Positions 8,836 through 17,086 of a stretch of DNA of 64,000 bases are shown piece by piece (position 1 is the first letter of the stretch; each line of letters opens with the position of its first letter). The position numbers and the translations under genes are program-made. Below the pieces are notes generated by a model. That model was not told where the DNA came from. It saw nothing but the letters and a program-made list of their open reading frames with translations, and searched no databases. This stretch comes from DASXKD01 sp963734725 (lineage in GTDB: Bacteria; Actinomycetota; Actinomycetes; Streptosporangiales; Streptosporangiaceae): the NCBI GenBank assembly GCA_963734725.1, contig CAVTIX010000018.1, positions 62,001-126,000 of the forward strand, read 5' to 3'.

Positions 8836-9855
8836 ATGCGCGCGTGGGTGGTGGATAAGCCCGGTCCCATGGCCTCCGAGCCGTTGCGGCTGGTCGAGCG
8901 GCCGGTGCCCGGGCCCGGACCCGGTGAGCTGCTGGTCCGGGTCATCTGCTGCGGCGTGTGCCGGACCGACCTGCACCTGGCCGAGGGGGACCTGCCACCA
9001 CGGGCGCCGGGCATCACCCCCGGGCACGAGGTGGTCGGGGAGGTCGTCGCCTCCGGTCCCGGGGCGACCAGGTTCCGCCCCGGCGACCGGGTCGGCGTGG
9101 CCTGGCTGGGCGGGACCGACGGCGCCTGCCGGTACTGCCGCCGGGGCGCGGAGAACCTCTGCCCGGCCTCGGTGTACACCGGGTGGGACCGTCACGGCGG
9201 GTATGCCGAATACCTGACCGCGGCGGACGCGTTCGTGCACCCGCTGCCCGGCGGATTCAGCGACGCCGAGCTCGCTCCGCTGCTGTGCGCGGGGATTATC
9301 GGCTATCGCGCGCTGCGCCGGGCGCAGGTGCCGCCGGGCGGCACGCTTGGTATCTGGGGTTTCGGCGGTTCCGCGCATCTCGCCGCCCAGATCGCGATGG
9401 GGCAGGGCGCGGAGGTGCACGTGTTCACCCGTGCCCCGGCCGCACGGGACCTCGCGCTGTCCCTCGGCGTCGCCTCCGCGCAGGACTCCTTCGATCCGGC
9501 GCCCGTCCCGCTCGACTCGGCGATCATCTTCGCCCCTGTCGGCGACGTGGTCCCCGCCGCGCTGGCCGCGCTGGACCGTGGCGGCACGTGTGCGATCGCC
9601 GGTATCTACCTCACCGATATCCCGTCGCTTAACTACGACAAGCACCTGTTCCAAGAGCGGAACCTGTGCAGCGTCACCTCCAACACACGGGGTGACGCAG
9701 CCGAGTTCCTCACCCTGGCGCAGCGCCTGGCGATCAAGGTCACCACCACCCCGTACCCGTTTGATCAGGCCGATAAGGCGCTGGCCGACCTCGCGGAAGA
9801 CCGGATCCACGGTGCTGGCGTTTTGCAGATGAAAACCGTGGGGCCGGGCGGGTAG
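8836..9855 (+). CDS. Zinc-dependent alcohol dehydrogenase family protein
   Basis: 339 residues. The start at 8836 is favoured over the in-frame GTG at 8830 because TAGCTT ends 6 bases before it, a leaderless arrangement. The catalytic zinc site shows CGVCRTDLHL and GHEVVG, the cofactor fold GIWGFGGSAHLAAQ. This resembles the alcohol dehydrogenase subfamily I know as TIGR02822. In the structural zinc loop the first expected Cys appears to be Asp (GGTDGACRYC...ENLC), leaving three Cys. It probably oxidises alcohols or reduces aldehydes; substrate unknown. Confidence 0.8.
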   Translation: MRAWVVDKPGPMASEPLRLVERPVPGPGPGELLVRVICCGVCRTDLHLAEGDLPPRAPGITPGHEVVGEVVASGPGATRFRPGDRVGVAWLGGTDGACRYCRRGAENLCPASVYTGWDRHGGYAEYLTAADAFVHPLPGGFSDAELAPLLCAGIIGYRALRRAQVPPGGTLGIWGFGGSAHLAAQIAMGQGAEVHVFTRAPAARDLALSLGVASAQDSFDPAPVPLDSAIIFAPVGDVVPAALAALDRGGTCAIAGIYLTDIPSLNYDKHLFQERNLCSVTSNTRGDAAEFLTLAQRLAIKVTTTPYPFDQADKALADLAEDRIHGAGVLQMKTVGPGG

Positions 9856-9894
9856 CGGCCAGCGCGACGACGCGTGGCGCGGCGCGCCGCAGCC

Positions 9895-10051
9895 GCCGGG
9901 CCGAACGCCGCGAGGACGCGAAGCGCCGCAGCGGTGTCCCGGAGGCGAGACTCTGCTGGTCCCGGGGGCCAGCCCCGGACCCCCATGCCCCCCGAAGCCA
10001 GCGCTTTGCTTTCCGGCGCGCCTCCGGCACGACGTCCCGCGAGGGAGGCAA
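9895..10051. repeat. Dispersed intergenic repeat, copy A
   Basis: GC-rich segment sharing blocks with two other intergenic spots. It has GCCGGGCCGAACGC near its start and GCGGTGTCCCGG in the middle, both also in copy B (27335-27460). A 35-base end block (10016-10050) is identical to 58402-58436 upstream of hemC (copy C). It sits directly upstream of the dipeptidase promoter. Confidence 0.65.
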
Positions 10052-10065
10052 TGATATGAGCTGCG

Positions 10066-10077
10066 TAGGCTAACCCG
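10066..10077 (+). promoter_or_regulatory. Leaderless-type promoter of the dipeptidase gene
   Basis: TAGGCT (10066-10071) followed by 6 bases and then the GTG start at 10078. Confidence 0.55.
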
Positions 10078-11205
10078 GTGACCAATCACCTCGAGGACGC
10101 CACGGCCCTGCTCGCCCGCTCCCCGCTCATCGACGGCCACAACGATCTCCCCTGGCAGCTCCGCGAGGCAGATGCCGTGCAGACCGACGTCGCCGCGCCG
10201 GTGAGCTTCACCCACACCGACCTGCCGCGGCTGGCGCAGGGCAAGTTGGGCGCGCAGTTCTGGTCGGTGTTCGTGCCGGTCACGCTGGCCGGGGAGGCGG
10301 CCGTCGCGACAACGCTGGAGCAGATCGACTTCGTCCGGAGCATGGTCCGCCGCTACCCGGAGGCGCTGGAACTCGCGCGCACGGCGGCTGACGTGGAGCG
10401 GATCTGCGCCAGCGGGAAGGTGGCTTCGCTGCTTGGCGCCGAGGGCGGCCACTCGATCGCTTCGTCGCTCGGCGTGCTGCGCATGTTCTACGAACTCGGG
10501 GTGCGCTATATGACGCTTACCCACAACCGCAACACCGGGTGGGCCGACTCGGCCACCGACCAGCCCGAGGCCGGCGGGCTCAGCGACTTCGGCCGCGCGG
10601 TGGTCACCGAGATGCAGCGGATCGGGATGCTGGTGGACCTGTCCCACGTGGCGCCAGCGACCATGGCCGACGCCCTGGACACCGCGCGGGCGCCGGTGAT
10701 CTTCTCCCACTCCAGCGCGCTGGCGCTGTGCGACCACCCGCGCAACGTGCCGGACGAGATCCTGGCCCGGCTGCCCGGCAACAACGGCGTGTGCATGGTG
10801 ACGTTCGTGCCCGCGTTCGTTTCGCAGGAGTGCCGGGAGTGGCACAACCGGGTGCAGGAGGAGATGCAGCGGCGCGGCATGGACCGCGAGGACTACCTGG
10901 GGTACAAGGCGGTCCACGACGAACTTGCCGAGGCCAGACCGCCGCCGCAGGCGACGCTCGCCCAGGTGGCCGATCACATCGACCACGTGCGCGACGTCGC
11001 GGGCGCAGACCACGTCGGGATCGGCAGCGACTTCGACGGCACCACGGACCTGCCGGAGGGCCTCGGTGACGTGTCCTGCTACCCTGCCTTGTTCGCGGAA
11101 CTGCTGGATCGTGGCTGGAGCGAGGACGACTGCGCGCGGCTGGCCGGCGGCAACGTGCTGCGGGTGATGCGCGACGCCGAGGCGTTTTCCCGCGCCGCCC
11201 GCTGA
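10078..11205 (+). CDS. Membrane-dipeptidase-type (M19, renal dipeptidase family) metallopeptidase
   Basis: 375 residues from GTG 10078. The binuclear zinc ligands of the M19 family are visible: His-x-Asp in IDGHNDLPW, Glu in GAEGGHS, His in VDLSHVAP, His in FSHSSA, and Asp near the C-terminus in GIGSDFDGT. The length is typical. The family hydrolyses dipeptides, often with a D-residue at the C-terminal side. No signal peptide is visible, so a cytosolic enzyme in peptide or peptidoglycan-fragment turnover is likely. Confidence 0.88.
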   Translation: MTNHLEDATALLARSPLIDGHNDLPWQLREADAVQTDVAAPVSFTHTDLPRLAQGKLGAQFWSVFVPVTLAGEAAVATTLEQIDFVRSMVRRYPEALELARTAADVERICASGKVASLLGAEGGHSIASSLGVLRMFYELGVRYMTLTHNRNTGWADSATDQPEAGGLSDFGRAVVTEMQRIGMLVDLSHVAPATMADALDTARAPVIFSHSSALALCDHPRNVPDEILARLPGNNGVCMVTFVPAFVSQECREWHNRVQEEMQRRGMDREDYLGYKAVHDELAEARPPPQATLAQVADHIDHVRDVAGADHVGIGSDFDGTTDLPEGLGDVSCYPALFAELLDRGWSEDDCARLAGGNVLRVMRDAEAFSRAAR

Positions 11206-11227
11206 GCCTGAGGCGTTTCCCGCGCCG

Positions 11228-11977
11228 CTAGCTGAAGTGCGTCCTGGGCCGCTCCTGCCGCTCGCCGTCCAGGGTGATGTCCACCTTCTCGTTGTAAAAG
11301 CAGGCGAGCCCGGCGACCTTCTGGCTTTCCGGCAGCGGCGTGCGGTAGATCCACACGACGTCGGTGTGCACGGCCTGCCCGGTGTCCACCGACCAGTAGC
11401 TGGCGATGCCCTTGTACGGGCAGCGGGTCTGGGTGCCGGTGGGGCGCAGCAGGTCCATCCGCACGTCGGTGAGCGGTACGTAGTACCGGGGCGGCAGGCC
11501 GGTCTCGAACAGGATGCGCGGCTGGCGGGAGTCGGCGACGGTCACGCCGTCGATCTCCACCCGGATATGCCGGGAGCTGGCCAGGATGTCGACCCGGCTG
11601 TACGGGTCGCGGGGGTGGACGTAGACCGGCTCGTCCTCTTCGAACCATTCGGTCATCGAGTTCCAGTCCAGCCGGACCAGGTCCCGCAGTGTCCCGATCG
11701 GCGAGTCGGGGTAGCGCAGGGCCGCGCCGTCGGCATCCGCCCCGGCCACCTTCACGTGGTAGACCTGCCCCTCCCCGCGGCTTGGAGAGTGCTCGGTCCG
11801 GCCGGCCGGGACCAGTTCGGCACGCACGTCGTCCAGCGGAAGGTAATACGTGGGGTAGCGGGGCGACTCCCACACCAGGAACGGCGTCTTGGTGTCGGCG
11901 ACGACTTCCCCGGCCAGGTAGGCGCGGACGCGCTTGGCGCCCTGCTCGATCTTGATGCCTCGTGTCTTCTCGGCCAT
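11228..11977 (-). CDS. DUF427 domain protein (two tandem copies)
   Basis: 249 residues. The start at 11977 (MAEKTRGIKIEQGAKRV) has GAGAGGGA just upstream; the open frame further upstream is the antisense of ppx. Two DUF427-like units are seen, about residues 10-110 and 125-240. Each has an internal pattern of a short strand, VADT/VADS, a proline-rich YY-PL-DV segment, then CPYKG and YWSVDTG in the second. The family is a small beta-rich fold of unknown biochemical function. It diverges from ppx across 69 bases. Confidence 0.8.
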   Translation of the reverse strand: MAEKTRGIKIEQGAKRVRAYLAGEVVADTKTPFLVWESPRYPTYYLPLDDVRAELVPAGRTEHSPSRGEGQVYHVKVAGADADGAALRYPDSPIGTLRDLVRLDWNSMTEWFEEDEPVYVHPRDPYSRVDILASSRHIRVEIDGVTVADSRQPRILFETGLPPRYYVPLTDVRMDLLRPTGTQTRCPYKGIASYWSVDTGQAVHTDVVWIYRTPLPESQKVAGLACFYNEKVDITLDGERQERPRTHFS

Positions 11978-12034
11978 GGGTCCCTCTCCATCTCCAGCTG
12001 GTGCCATCGCAGGTAGCGTCAATGCCGTCGCGGG

Positions 12035-12046
12035 TAGCGTCAAGGT
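12035..12046 (+). promoter_or_regulatory. Leaderless-type promoter of ppx
   Basis: TAGCGT at 12035-12040, 6 bases before ATG 12047. A similar stretch occurs 21 bases upstream (AGGTAGCGTCAA), giving a small direct repeat around the promoter. Confidence 0.55.
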
Positions 12047-12976
12047 ATGCGACTCGGTGTCCTGGACGTCGGCTCCAATACGGTGCACTTTCTGGTGATC
12101 GACGCCCTGCAGGGCGGGCGGCCGCTGCCGGTGTTCTCCCACAAGGCCGAATTGCATCTCGGGGATCACCTGGTAGAGGGGAACCGGCTCTCGGCCAGTG
12201 TCACCCGGCAGCTCCGCACGTTCGTCGACGAGGCGCTGCAGATCGCCGAGGACAAGGGCGTGGAGGAACTGCTCGCCTTCGCCACCTCCGCGGTCCGGGA
12301 CGCCGCTAACGGGGACGAGGTGCTCAGCGGGGTCAAGGACGCCACCGGCGTGGCGATCAGGGTGCTGACGGGCGAGGAGGAGGCGCGCCTTACGTTCCTT
12401 GCCGCCCGGCGCTGGTTCGGCTGGTCCTCGGGACGGTTGCTGATGCTGGACATCGGCGGGGGGTCGCTGGAGATCGCGGCCGGCCTTGACGAAGAGCCCG
12501 ACGTGGCCATCTCGCTGCCGCTGGGCGCGGCCCGGCTGACCAGGGACTGGCTCAGCGGGAACCCGCCCGCGCAGGAGAAGGTGCGGCAGCTGCGCAGGCA
12601 CGTGCGGGCCGAGATCGCGCGCCGGGCCTCGGACGTGGCCCGGGCCGGGCAGCCCGACCGTGCGGTGGCCACGTCCAAGACGTTCCGGCAGCTTGCCAGG
12701 ATCTCCGGTGCGGCGCCCTCGGCCGACGGGCCGTACGTGCGGCGCGCGGTCACGCACGCTGACGTGACAGATCTAGCCAAACGACTGGCGGCAATGCCCT
12801 CAGACCAGCGCGCAACGTTGCCCGGGGTGTCCCTGGTGCGGGCGCCCCAGCTCGCCGCCGGCGCGCTGGTGGCCGACGCCGCCATGGACCTCCTCGGCAT
12901 AGAGGAACTGGAGATCTGCCCCTGGGCGCTGCGGGAGGGCGTGCTCTTGCGCCGGATCGACACCCTGGCTACGTGA
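12047..12976 (+). CDS. ppx: Exopolyphosphatase / Ppx-GppA phosphatase
   Basis: 309 residues. It shows the ASKHA phosphate-binding blocks MRLGVLDVGSNTVHFLV, LAFATSAVRDAANGD, ILTGEEEAR-like VLTGEEEARLTF, and MLDIGGGSLEIA. The short, single-module form resembles mycobacterial Ppx1 (Rv0496). The family releases phosphate from polyphosphate or hydrolyses (p)ppGpp; which one cannot be told. TAGCGT lies exactly 6 bases before the ATG. A 22-bp perfect hairpin follows at 13001-13050. Confidence 0.87.
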   Translation: MRLGVLDVGSNTVHFLVIDALQGGRPLPVFSHKAELHLGDHLVEGNRLSASVTRQLRTFVDEALQIAEDKGVEELLAFATSAVRDAANGDEVLSGVKDATGVAIRVLTGEEEARLTFLAARRWFGWSSGRLLMLDIGGGSLEIAAGLDEEPDVAISLPLGAARLTRDWLSGNPPAQEKVRQLRRHVRAEIARRASDVARAGQPDRAVATSKTFRQLARISGAAPSADGPYVRRAVTHADVTDLAKRLAAMPSDQRATLPGVSLVRAPQLAAGALVADAAMDLLGIEELEICPWALREGVLLRRIDTLAT

Positions 12977-13000
12977 GTGGCTACTCGGCGAAAGGGCTTC

Positions 13001-13050
13001 CGGAGGGTTGCCTGGGCGCGGACAAAACTCCGCGCCCAGGCAACCCTCCG
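13001..13050. terminator. 22-bp perfect hairpin after ppx
   Basis: Two perfectly complementary 22-base arms (13001-13022 and 13029-13050) separated by CAAAAC, beginning 25 bases after the ppx stop. One of the strongest hairpins in the window, suited to terminate ppx. Confidence 0.8.
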
Positions 13051-13119
13051 CCCACCAGAACCCGGCGCGGGCGCCAACCGGACAATCAGGCCATTACCGG
13101 GCGCGCACCTCACCGCAAG

Positions 13120-13175
13120 GTTCGTGATCATGACATAGGTAGCGCTATGACGCCTCGAAACTCATGATCACGAAC
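13120..13175. repeat. Palindromic intergenic element (GTGATCATGA type)
   Basis: Perfect 14-bp arms GTTCGTGATCATGA (13120-13133) and TCATGATCACGAAC (13162-13175). The loop holds a second small palindrome CATAG-gtagcg-CTATG (13134-13149). A related element with the same GTGATCATGA core lies after hemB (62125-62170). It may terminate the divIVA-like gene, whose stop is 31 bases away. Confidence 0.6.
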
Positions 13176-13205
13176 TAGGAAGATGATGGCGCGTTCGCGC
13201 CCTGG

Positions 13206-14249
13206 CTACTCCGACTTGTTGTTGCCACGGGCGCCGCTGGCGTGAGTTCCGCCGGTGGCGGGCGTGGCACGCTGCGCGGATGCGCCCGCGCGGTCCTCCG
13301 TAGCGGTCCCGCCGCGGCTGGACGGTTCCTCGTTGCCGTCGTCGGCACGCTGGGCGGTTCGGGCCGCCGTGGCACGGGCGGCATCGGGCGCGGCGGCTGA
13401 CTCACGCCCGCCACGGCCGGGCAGCTGCTGCCCGCCCGGCACGCGCCTGGCGCCGTCCCCGGCGCCCGCGCGAGCCGCCTGGGCAGCTGTGGCCGTGCCT
13501 CCCCCTACCGAGCTGGCGACGGACTTGGCGACCTCTTCCTCCAGCGACCCGCGGGTGGTCTCGCTGGCCACCAGGTTGGTGACCACGTCGCGGATCTCAG
13601 TGAGCCGCCGCATCGTCTCGGTGTGCCGGGACGTCAGCAGGTTGAGACGTCGCTCTGCCCCGTCGTGGATGGCGGTGGCCCGCATGGTCGCCTCGTCGAG
13701 CATCTGCTTGGCCTGTGCCTTGGCGGAGGCGAGTGTGGCTTCGGCTTCCTTGGTCGCATCACCGATGGCCCGCTCGCTCTCGATGCGGGCCGAGTTGCGC
13801 AGTTTCTCCGCCTCGGAGCGAGCGGCCGCGATGGCGTTCTCCGCCTGCTCCTGCGCCGCGGTCAGCATCCGCTCGGTCTGCTCGCGGGCTTCGGTGCGGT
13901 GCCGCTCGGCTTCCTTCTTCGCGTCCTCCCGCTGCTTGCTGATCTCGTCCTGGGCCCGTCCCCGCTGCGCCTTGGCCTCGTCGTCGGCGAGCTTGAGGAT
14001 CTGGCCGACCCGCTCGCTGATCTCCTCGTGGACAGGCTTGTCTGTCAGGTCCTGCCGCGCCGCGGATAGTTCCAGGCGCGCACGTTCGGTCTCGTCCAGA
14101 GAACGAGAGAGCCGCTCTTCGAGGTCCCGGATCTGGCTGCGGGTGCGGGCGACGAACTCGTCCACCTGCCGGCGGCTGTAGCCGCGCATCTGTACTTCGA
14201 AGGCGTCTTCTTGTCCCATGTCGGGGATCAGGTCTGAGTCGTTAGTCAT
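13206..14249 (-). CDS. DivIVA/FilP-like coiled-coil protein
   Basis: 347 residues. The N-terminus (FEVQMRGYSRRQVDEFVART) is the short DivIVA membrane-targeting/dimer motif. It is followed by about 200 residues of heptad-rich Glu/Lys/Ala/Arg coiled coil with repeated AxxEAExLRxxA units, then a low-complexity Gly/Ala/Thr/Arg tail ending GNNKSE. Such proteins in Actinobacteria organise polar growth or form cytoskeleton-like filaments. The tail looks disordered. No operon partners. Confidence 0.78.
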   Translation of the reverse strand: MTNDSDLIPDMGQEDAFEVQMRGYSRRQVDEFVARTRSQIRDLEERLSRSLDETERARLELSAARQDLTDKPVHEEISERVGQILKLADDEAKAQRGRAQDEISKQREDAKKEAERHRTEAREQTERMLTAAQEQAENAIAAARSEAEKLRNSARIESERAIGDATKEAEATLASAKAQAKQMLDEATMRATAIHDGAERRLNLLTSRHTETMRRLTEIRDVVTNLVASETTRGSLEEEVAKSVASSVGGGTATAAQAARAGAGDGARRVPGGQQLPGRGGRESAAAPDAARATAARTAQRADDGNEEPSSRGGTATEDRAGASAQRATPATGGTHASGARGNNKSE

Positions 14250-14991
14250 AGTGTCACCCGAGGTGAGCCAGGCTGCCCCGCTGCTCTCCCAGGCGGGGCT
14301 GCCTGGTGGCGGTCGTTGTTAAAAGCCGCCCTGGCGGGCGGGGTTGTGCGGGCCGCCCAAGCCTGGTCAAGCCGGGCGGGTCAAGCGGGGGAAAGCGGGC
14401 CCTTCCCATGCGGGGGAAGTATGCACGACTCTTGTCCCGACTGCGCTGGCACGCAACCGAAACGAACGATTATCCCGGTTTACCCCGAATCGCAGAGCGT
14501 CACCAGGCGGCTAGGTCCAGTTACTTGCTACGCCAGCCTAACACCCAGGAGGCCGAGCGGCTGTGCCCCGGGGCGGACGAGGGAGCGGGGTGCCCGAGAC
14601 GCGGCGGCTGGCCGGGACGGGCGGGGGCGCCGGGGCAGCGGTTGGCCGGGGACGGACGGGCCGCGGGGTGCCCAAGACGTGGCGGTTGGCCGGGGACGGA
14701 CGGGCCGCGGGGTGCCCGAGACGCGGCGGTTGGCCGGGGACGGACGGGGCCGCGCGGCAGCGGTTGGCCGGGGACGGACCGGGCTGCGGAGTGCCCGAGA
14801 CGCGGCGGTTGGCCGGGGCGGGACGCGCCCATACCGGTTGCCGGGACACAGCGCGATCCGCTTGCTGGAATTGTTATCGGGGGTTAGGGAAGACCACCCG
14901 AAGGTGGTCCTGGAATGGCTCTCTTGGGTCATGCGGGGCGAGGGGGGGCGACGTAGCCTTGTCCCTAGAGATTCCGCAGATCCGCTCAGCG
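14250..14991. other. Gene-poor stretch with a GC-rich minisatellite
   Basis: 742 bases between the divIVA-like promoter and a 55-codon ORF. Open frames here are repeat-driven (Arg/Gly/Ala/Pro-rich in all frames) and not accepted as genes. The centre holds the tandem repeat listed separately. Confidence 0.5.
14590..14815. repeat. Imperfect tandem repeat, about 44-bp unit with shorter variants
   Basis: Repeated blocks of GGTTGGCCGGGGACGGAC joined to CGGGGTGCCCGAGACGCGGC, with some units lacking the second half. At least five copies of the first block. High G on the plus strand and no codon-like bias. Confidence 0.65.
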
Positions 14992-15159
14992 ATGGAGGTG
15001 GGCGCGGTGGGAGAGCGTCTCGATCTGCGTGTCCACGACAGTGTGGCACTCGACGAGATCGAACTCTACGCGGAAGTCCTCAGCGCCGTAGCCGCCAGCG
15101 ATCATCCGCTCACCTCGGAAGAGCTCGACGAGGTCCTCGGCGTCCGCTCCGTCGCCTAG
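14992..15159 (+). CDS. Small conserved-looking acidic protein (55 aa)
   Basis: 55 residues, MEVGAVGERLDLRVHDSVAL..., ending EELDEVLGVRSVA. The sequence is rich in Glu/Asp/Leu/Val and reads like two helices (SVALDEIELYAEVLSAVAAS and SEELDEVLGV), unlike the repeat-derived frames before it. The ATG follows the minisatellite and the stop overlaps the end of the convergent mshD by 4 bases. An in-frame GTG at 15007 is an alternative start. Function unknown. Confidence 0.55.
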   Translation: MEVGAVGERLDLRVHDSVALDEIELYAEVLSAVAASDHPLTSEELDEVLGVRSVA

Positions 15160-16106
15160 GTGGGCCCGGCGGCGTGCTCGTACATGACATCCGCGCTGGC
15201 ATGCCCGAAACCGAGTGACTCATACAACCGGATCGCCGCGGTGTTGTCGCCGTCCACGTAGAGCATCACTTCGGGGATTTCCTGTGCGCGCAAGTAGGCC
15301 AGCCCGGCCAGGGTCAGCGCGCGCCCGAGCCCGGTGCCCTGCTCCCTAGGGTGCACGCCGACCACGTAGACCTCACCGGTCCGCCCGTCCGGGCCGGCGC
15401 CGGTTGCCTCGCGTTGCCCGTGGACCTTGGTCCAGTGGAAACCGGCTAGGCGGCCGTCCCGCATGGCGAGGAAGAACCCGGCTGGGTCGAACCACGGCTG
15501 CGCCTCCCGGTGCTCGAGTTCGGCGCGGGTCCAGGCGCCCTGCTCGGGGTGGGTGGCGAACGCCGCCGCGTTCACCGCGAGCCATTCGTCCTCATCCCTT
15601 CCGGGCACGAACGCACGCAGGGTGATCCCCTCGGGCAGCTGTGGCTCTGGCACCGGCGCCCGCAGCGAGCGCCGCATCTGATACAGCGCCCGTACCCGGG
15701 TGAATCCGGCGTGGGCGGCGAGCCGGCCCGCCGCGGGCAGGTCCCCGTGCGCCCAGATCCGCACCGGCAGCGGGCTGGCCTCGGCCACCGCCGCCCTGGC
15801 GAGGGCCAGGCCGAGGCCCCGCCTCCGGTGCGCGGGATGGATGACCAGTTCTCCGCTGCGGTGACCGGCCAAATCCGGCCCGCCGAGGTAGGAATAGCCG
15901 GCCAGGGCGGGCCCGTGGTGCAGCAGCAGGTCACGGCCGGAGCCATCGCTACCGTATTCCAGATGGAGCCGGACCTGCTCCGACAGCGGGCCGACATGGT
16001 CGGCGTCCGCCGCCGCGTCGGCGAGAGCCGCCGCCTCGCGGGCCTCGGCGGCGCTAAGCCGTTCGCGGCTGATGATGGTGACCTGATCGGCGTTTGGCTC
16101 GGACAG
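15156..16106 (-). CDS. mshD: Mycothiol acetyltransferase (mycothiol synthase)
   Basis: 316 residues when read from CTG at 16106, matching the usual MshD length of about 300-315. Two GNAT domains are visible. The N-terminal one has VIHPAHRRRGLGLALA as acetyl-CoA loop, preceded by VGPLSEQVRLHL. The C-terminal one has VYVVGVHPREQGTGLGRALT, then YVDGDNTAAIRLYESLGF. MshD transfers acetyl from acetyl-CoA to Cys-GlcN-Ins, the last step of mycothiol synthesis. No ATG, GTG or TTG exists in the first 78 codons; the first such codon (TTG 15872) would delete much of domain one. CTG 16106 has GAGGGGG 7 bases upstream. It lies downstream of glnR. Confidence 0.85.
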   Translation of the reverse strand: MSEPNADQVTIISRERLSAAEAREAAALADAAADADHVGPLSEQVRLHLEYGSDGSGRDLLLHHGPALAGYSYLGGPDLAGHRSGELVIHPAHRRRGLGLALARAAVAEASPLPVRIWAHGDLPAAGRLAAHAGFTRVRALYQMRRSLRAPVPEPQLPEGITLRAFVPGRDEDEWLAVNAAAFATHPEQGAWTRAELEHREAQPWFDPAGFFLAMRDGRLAGFHWTKVHGQREATGAGPDGRTGEVYVVGVHPREQGTGLGRALTLAGLAYLRAQEIPEVMLYVDGDNTAAIRLYESLGFGHASADVMYEHAAGPT

Positions 16107-16180
16107 GGGTCAGCCCCCTCGCACGGTGCCGGGCACCAGGCCGCTGGCTTTTCCGCCGGCGAGCTGCTCGCCGTCGGCGG

Positions 16181-16969
16181 TCAACTCGGTCGTGGCCGAC
16201 GGCTCGGTCGTGGCCGACGGCCCGGTCGTGGCGACGGCCCGGTCCCGGTCGCGGCCGGGCCGGCGTCGAGCGCCGCGCTCCGGCGGCTGTCCTCACCAGT
16301 TTTCAGCGGCACGAACCGGTAGCCCACGTTGCGCACGGTGCCGATCAGCGACTCATATTCGGCGCCTAGCTTGGCCCGCAGCCGCCGGACGTGAACGTCC
16401 ACGGTCCGGGTGCCGCCGAAGTAGTCATAACCCCACACCTCCTGGAGCAGGTGGGCGCGGGTGAATACCCGGCCGGGGTGCTGGGCGAGGAACTTCAGCA
16501 GCTCGAATTCCTTGAAGGTCAGGTCGAGCACTCGCGCGCGCAGCCGCGCGGTGTACGTGGCCTCGTCGATGGACAGGTCGCCCGAACGGATCTCATCCGA
16601 CGCGATGGGCGCCGCGGTGGCCTGGCGCCCGACGGCCAGGCGGAGCCGCGCCTCGAATTCGGCCGGGCCCGCGGAACACAGCACGACGTCGTCGGCGCCC
16701 CACTCGGCGGTGACCGCGGCCAGGCCGCCCTCGGTCATCAGGGCAAGCACCGGCGCCTGCGGGCCCGCCCGCCGCAGGAGTTGGCAGAGCTGCCTGGCAG
16801 ACATCAGGTCGTGGCGTGCGTCGACCAGGATCGCGTCGGCCGCCATAGCGTCCTCGAATGCGATCATGTCGGCGGGGCCGGTCCGTACCGTGTGCAACAG
16901 GAGCCCGAGCGCGGGCATGATCTCTGAAGGTGGCTCGGCGGCATTGGTAAGCAGGTATAGCTCACTCAT
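16181..16969 (-). CDS. glnR: Nitrogen-metabolism response regulator GlnR
   Basis: 262 residues. The N-terminal receiver-like domain (ELYLLTNAAEPPSEIMPALG, DAILVDARHDL, CQLLRRAGP, TEGGLAAVTAEWG) and the OmpR-type winged helix (DLTFKEFELLKFLAQHPG, GYDYFGGTRTVDVHVRRLR, GTVRNVGYRF) match actinobacterial GlnR very closely. GlnR is an orphan regulator that activates ammonium assimilation genes under nitrogen limitation. A low-complexity Pro/Arg/Ser tail of about 30 residues ends the protein. GGAGG is upstream of ATG 16969. mshD follows 74 bases downstream on the same strand. Confidence 0.92.
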   Translation of the reverse strand: MSELYLLTNAAEPPSEIMPALGLLLHTVRTGPADMIAFEDAMAADAILVDARHDLMSARQLCQLLRRAGPQAPVLALMTEGGLAAVTAEWGADDVVLCSAGPAEFEARLRLAVGRQATAAPIASDEIRSGDLSIDEATYTARLRARVLDLTFKEFELLKFLAQHPGRVFTRAHLLQEVWGYDYFGGTRTVDVHVRRLRAKLGAEYESLIGTVRNVGYRFVPLKTGEDSRRSAALDAGPAATGTGPSPRPGRRPRPSRRPRPS

Positions 16970-17086
16970 TACGCTGCCACCTCCGCGCCTTACCGTGTGT
17001 GGAGGACCACCCTCCATCATGGATCTGCCGAAGGGCCGAGGCAGCATCGCCCGGCGCCGATGGGAGCGAGGATAGCCGACGTGCCA

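Noticed and set aside
8731..11013. 760-codon minus-strand open frame
   Set aside because: Antisense of the alcohol dehydrogenase and dipeptidase genes, which have full catalytic motifs.
14316..15218. Arg/Gly-rich ORFs over the minisatellite
   Set aside because: Open because of repeats and high GC; only the 55-codon end frame looks protein-like.
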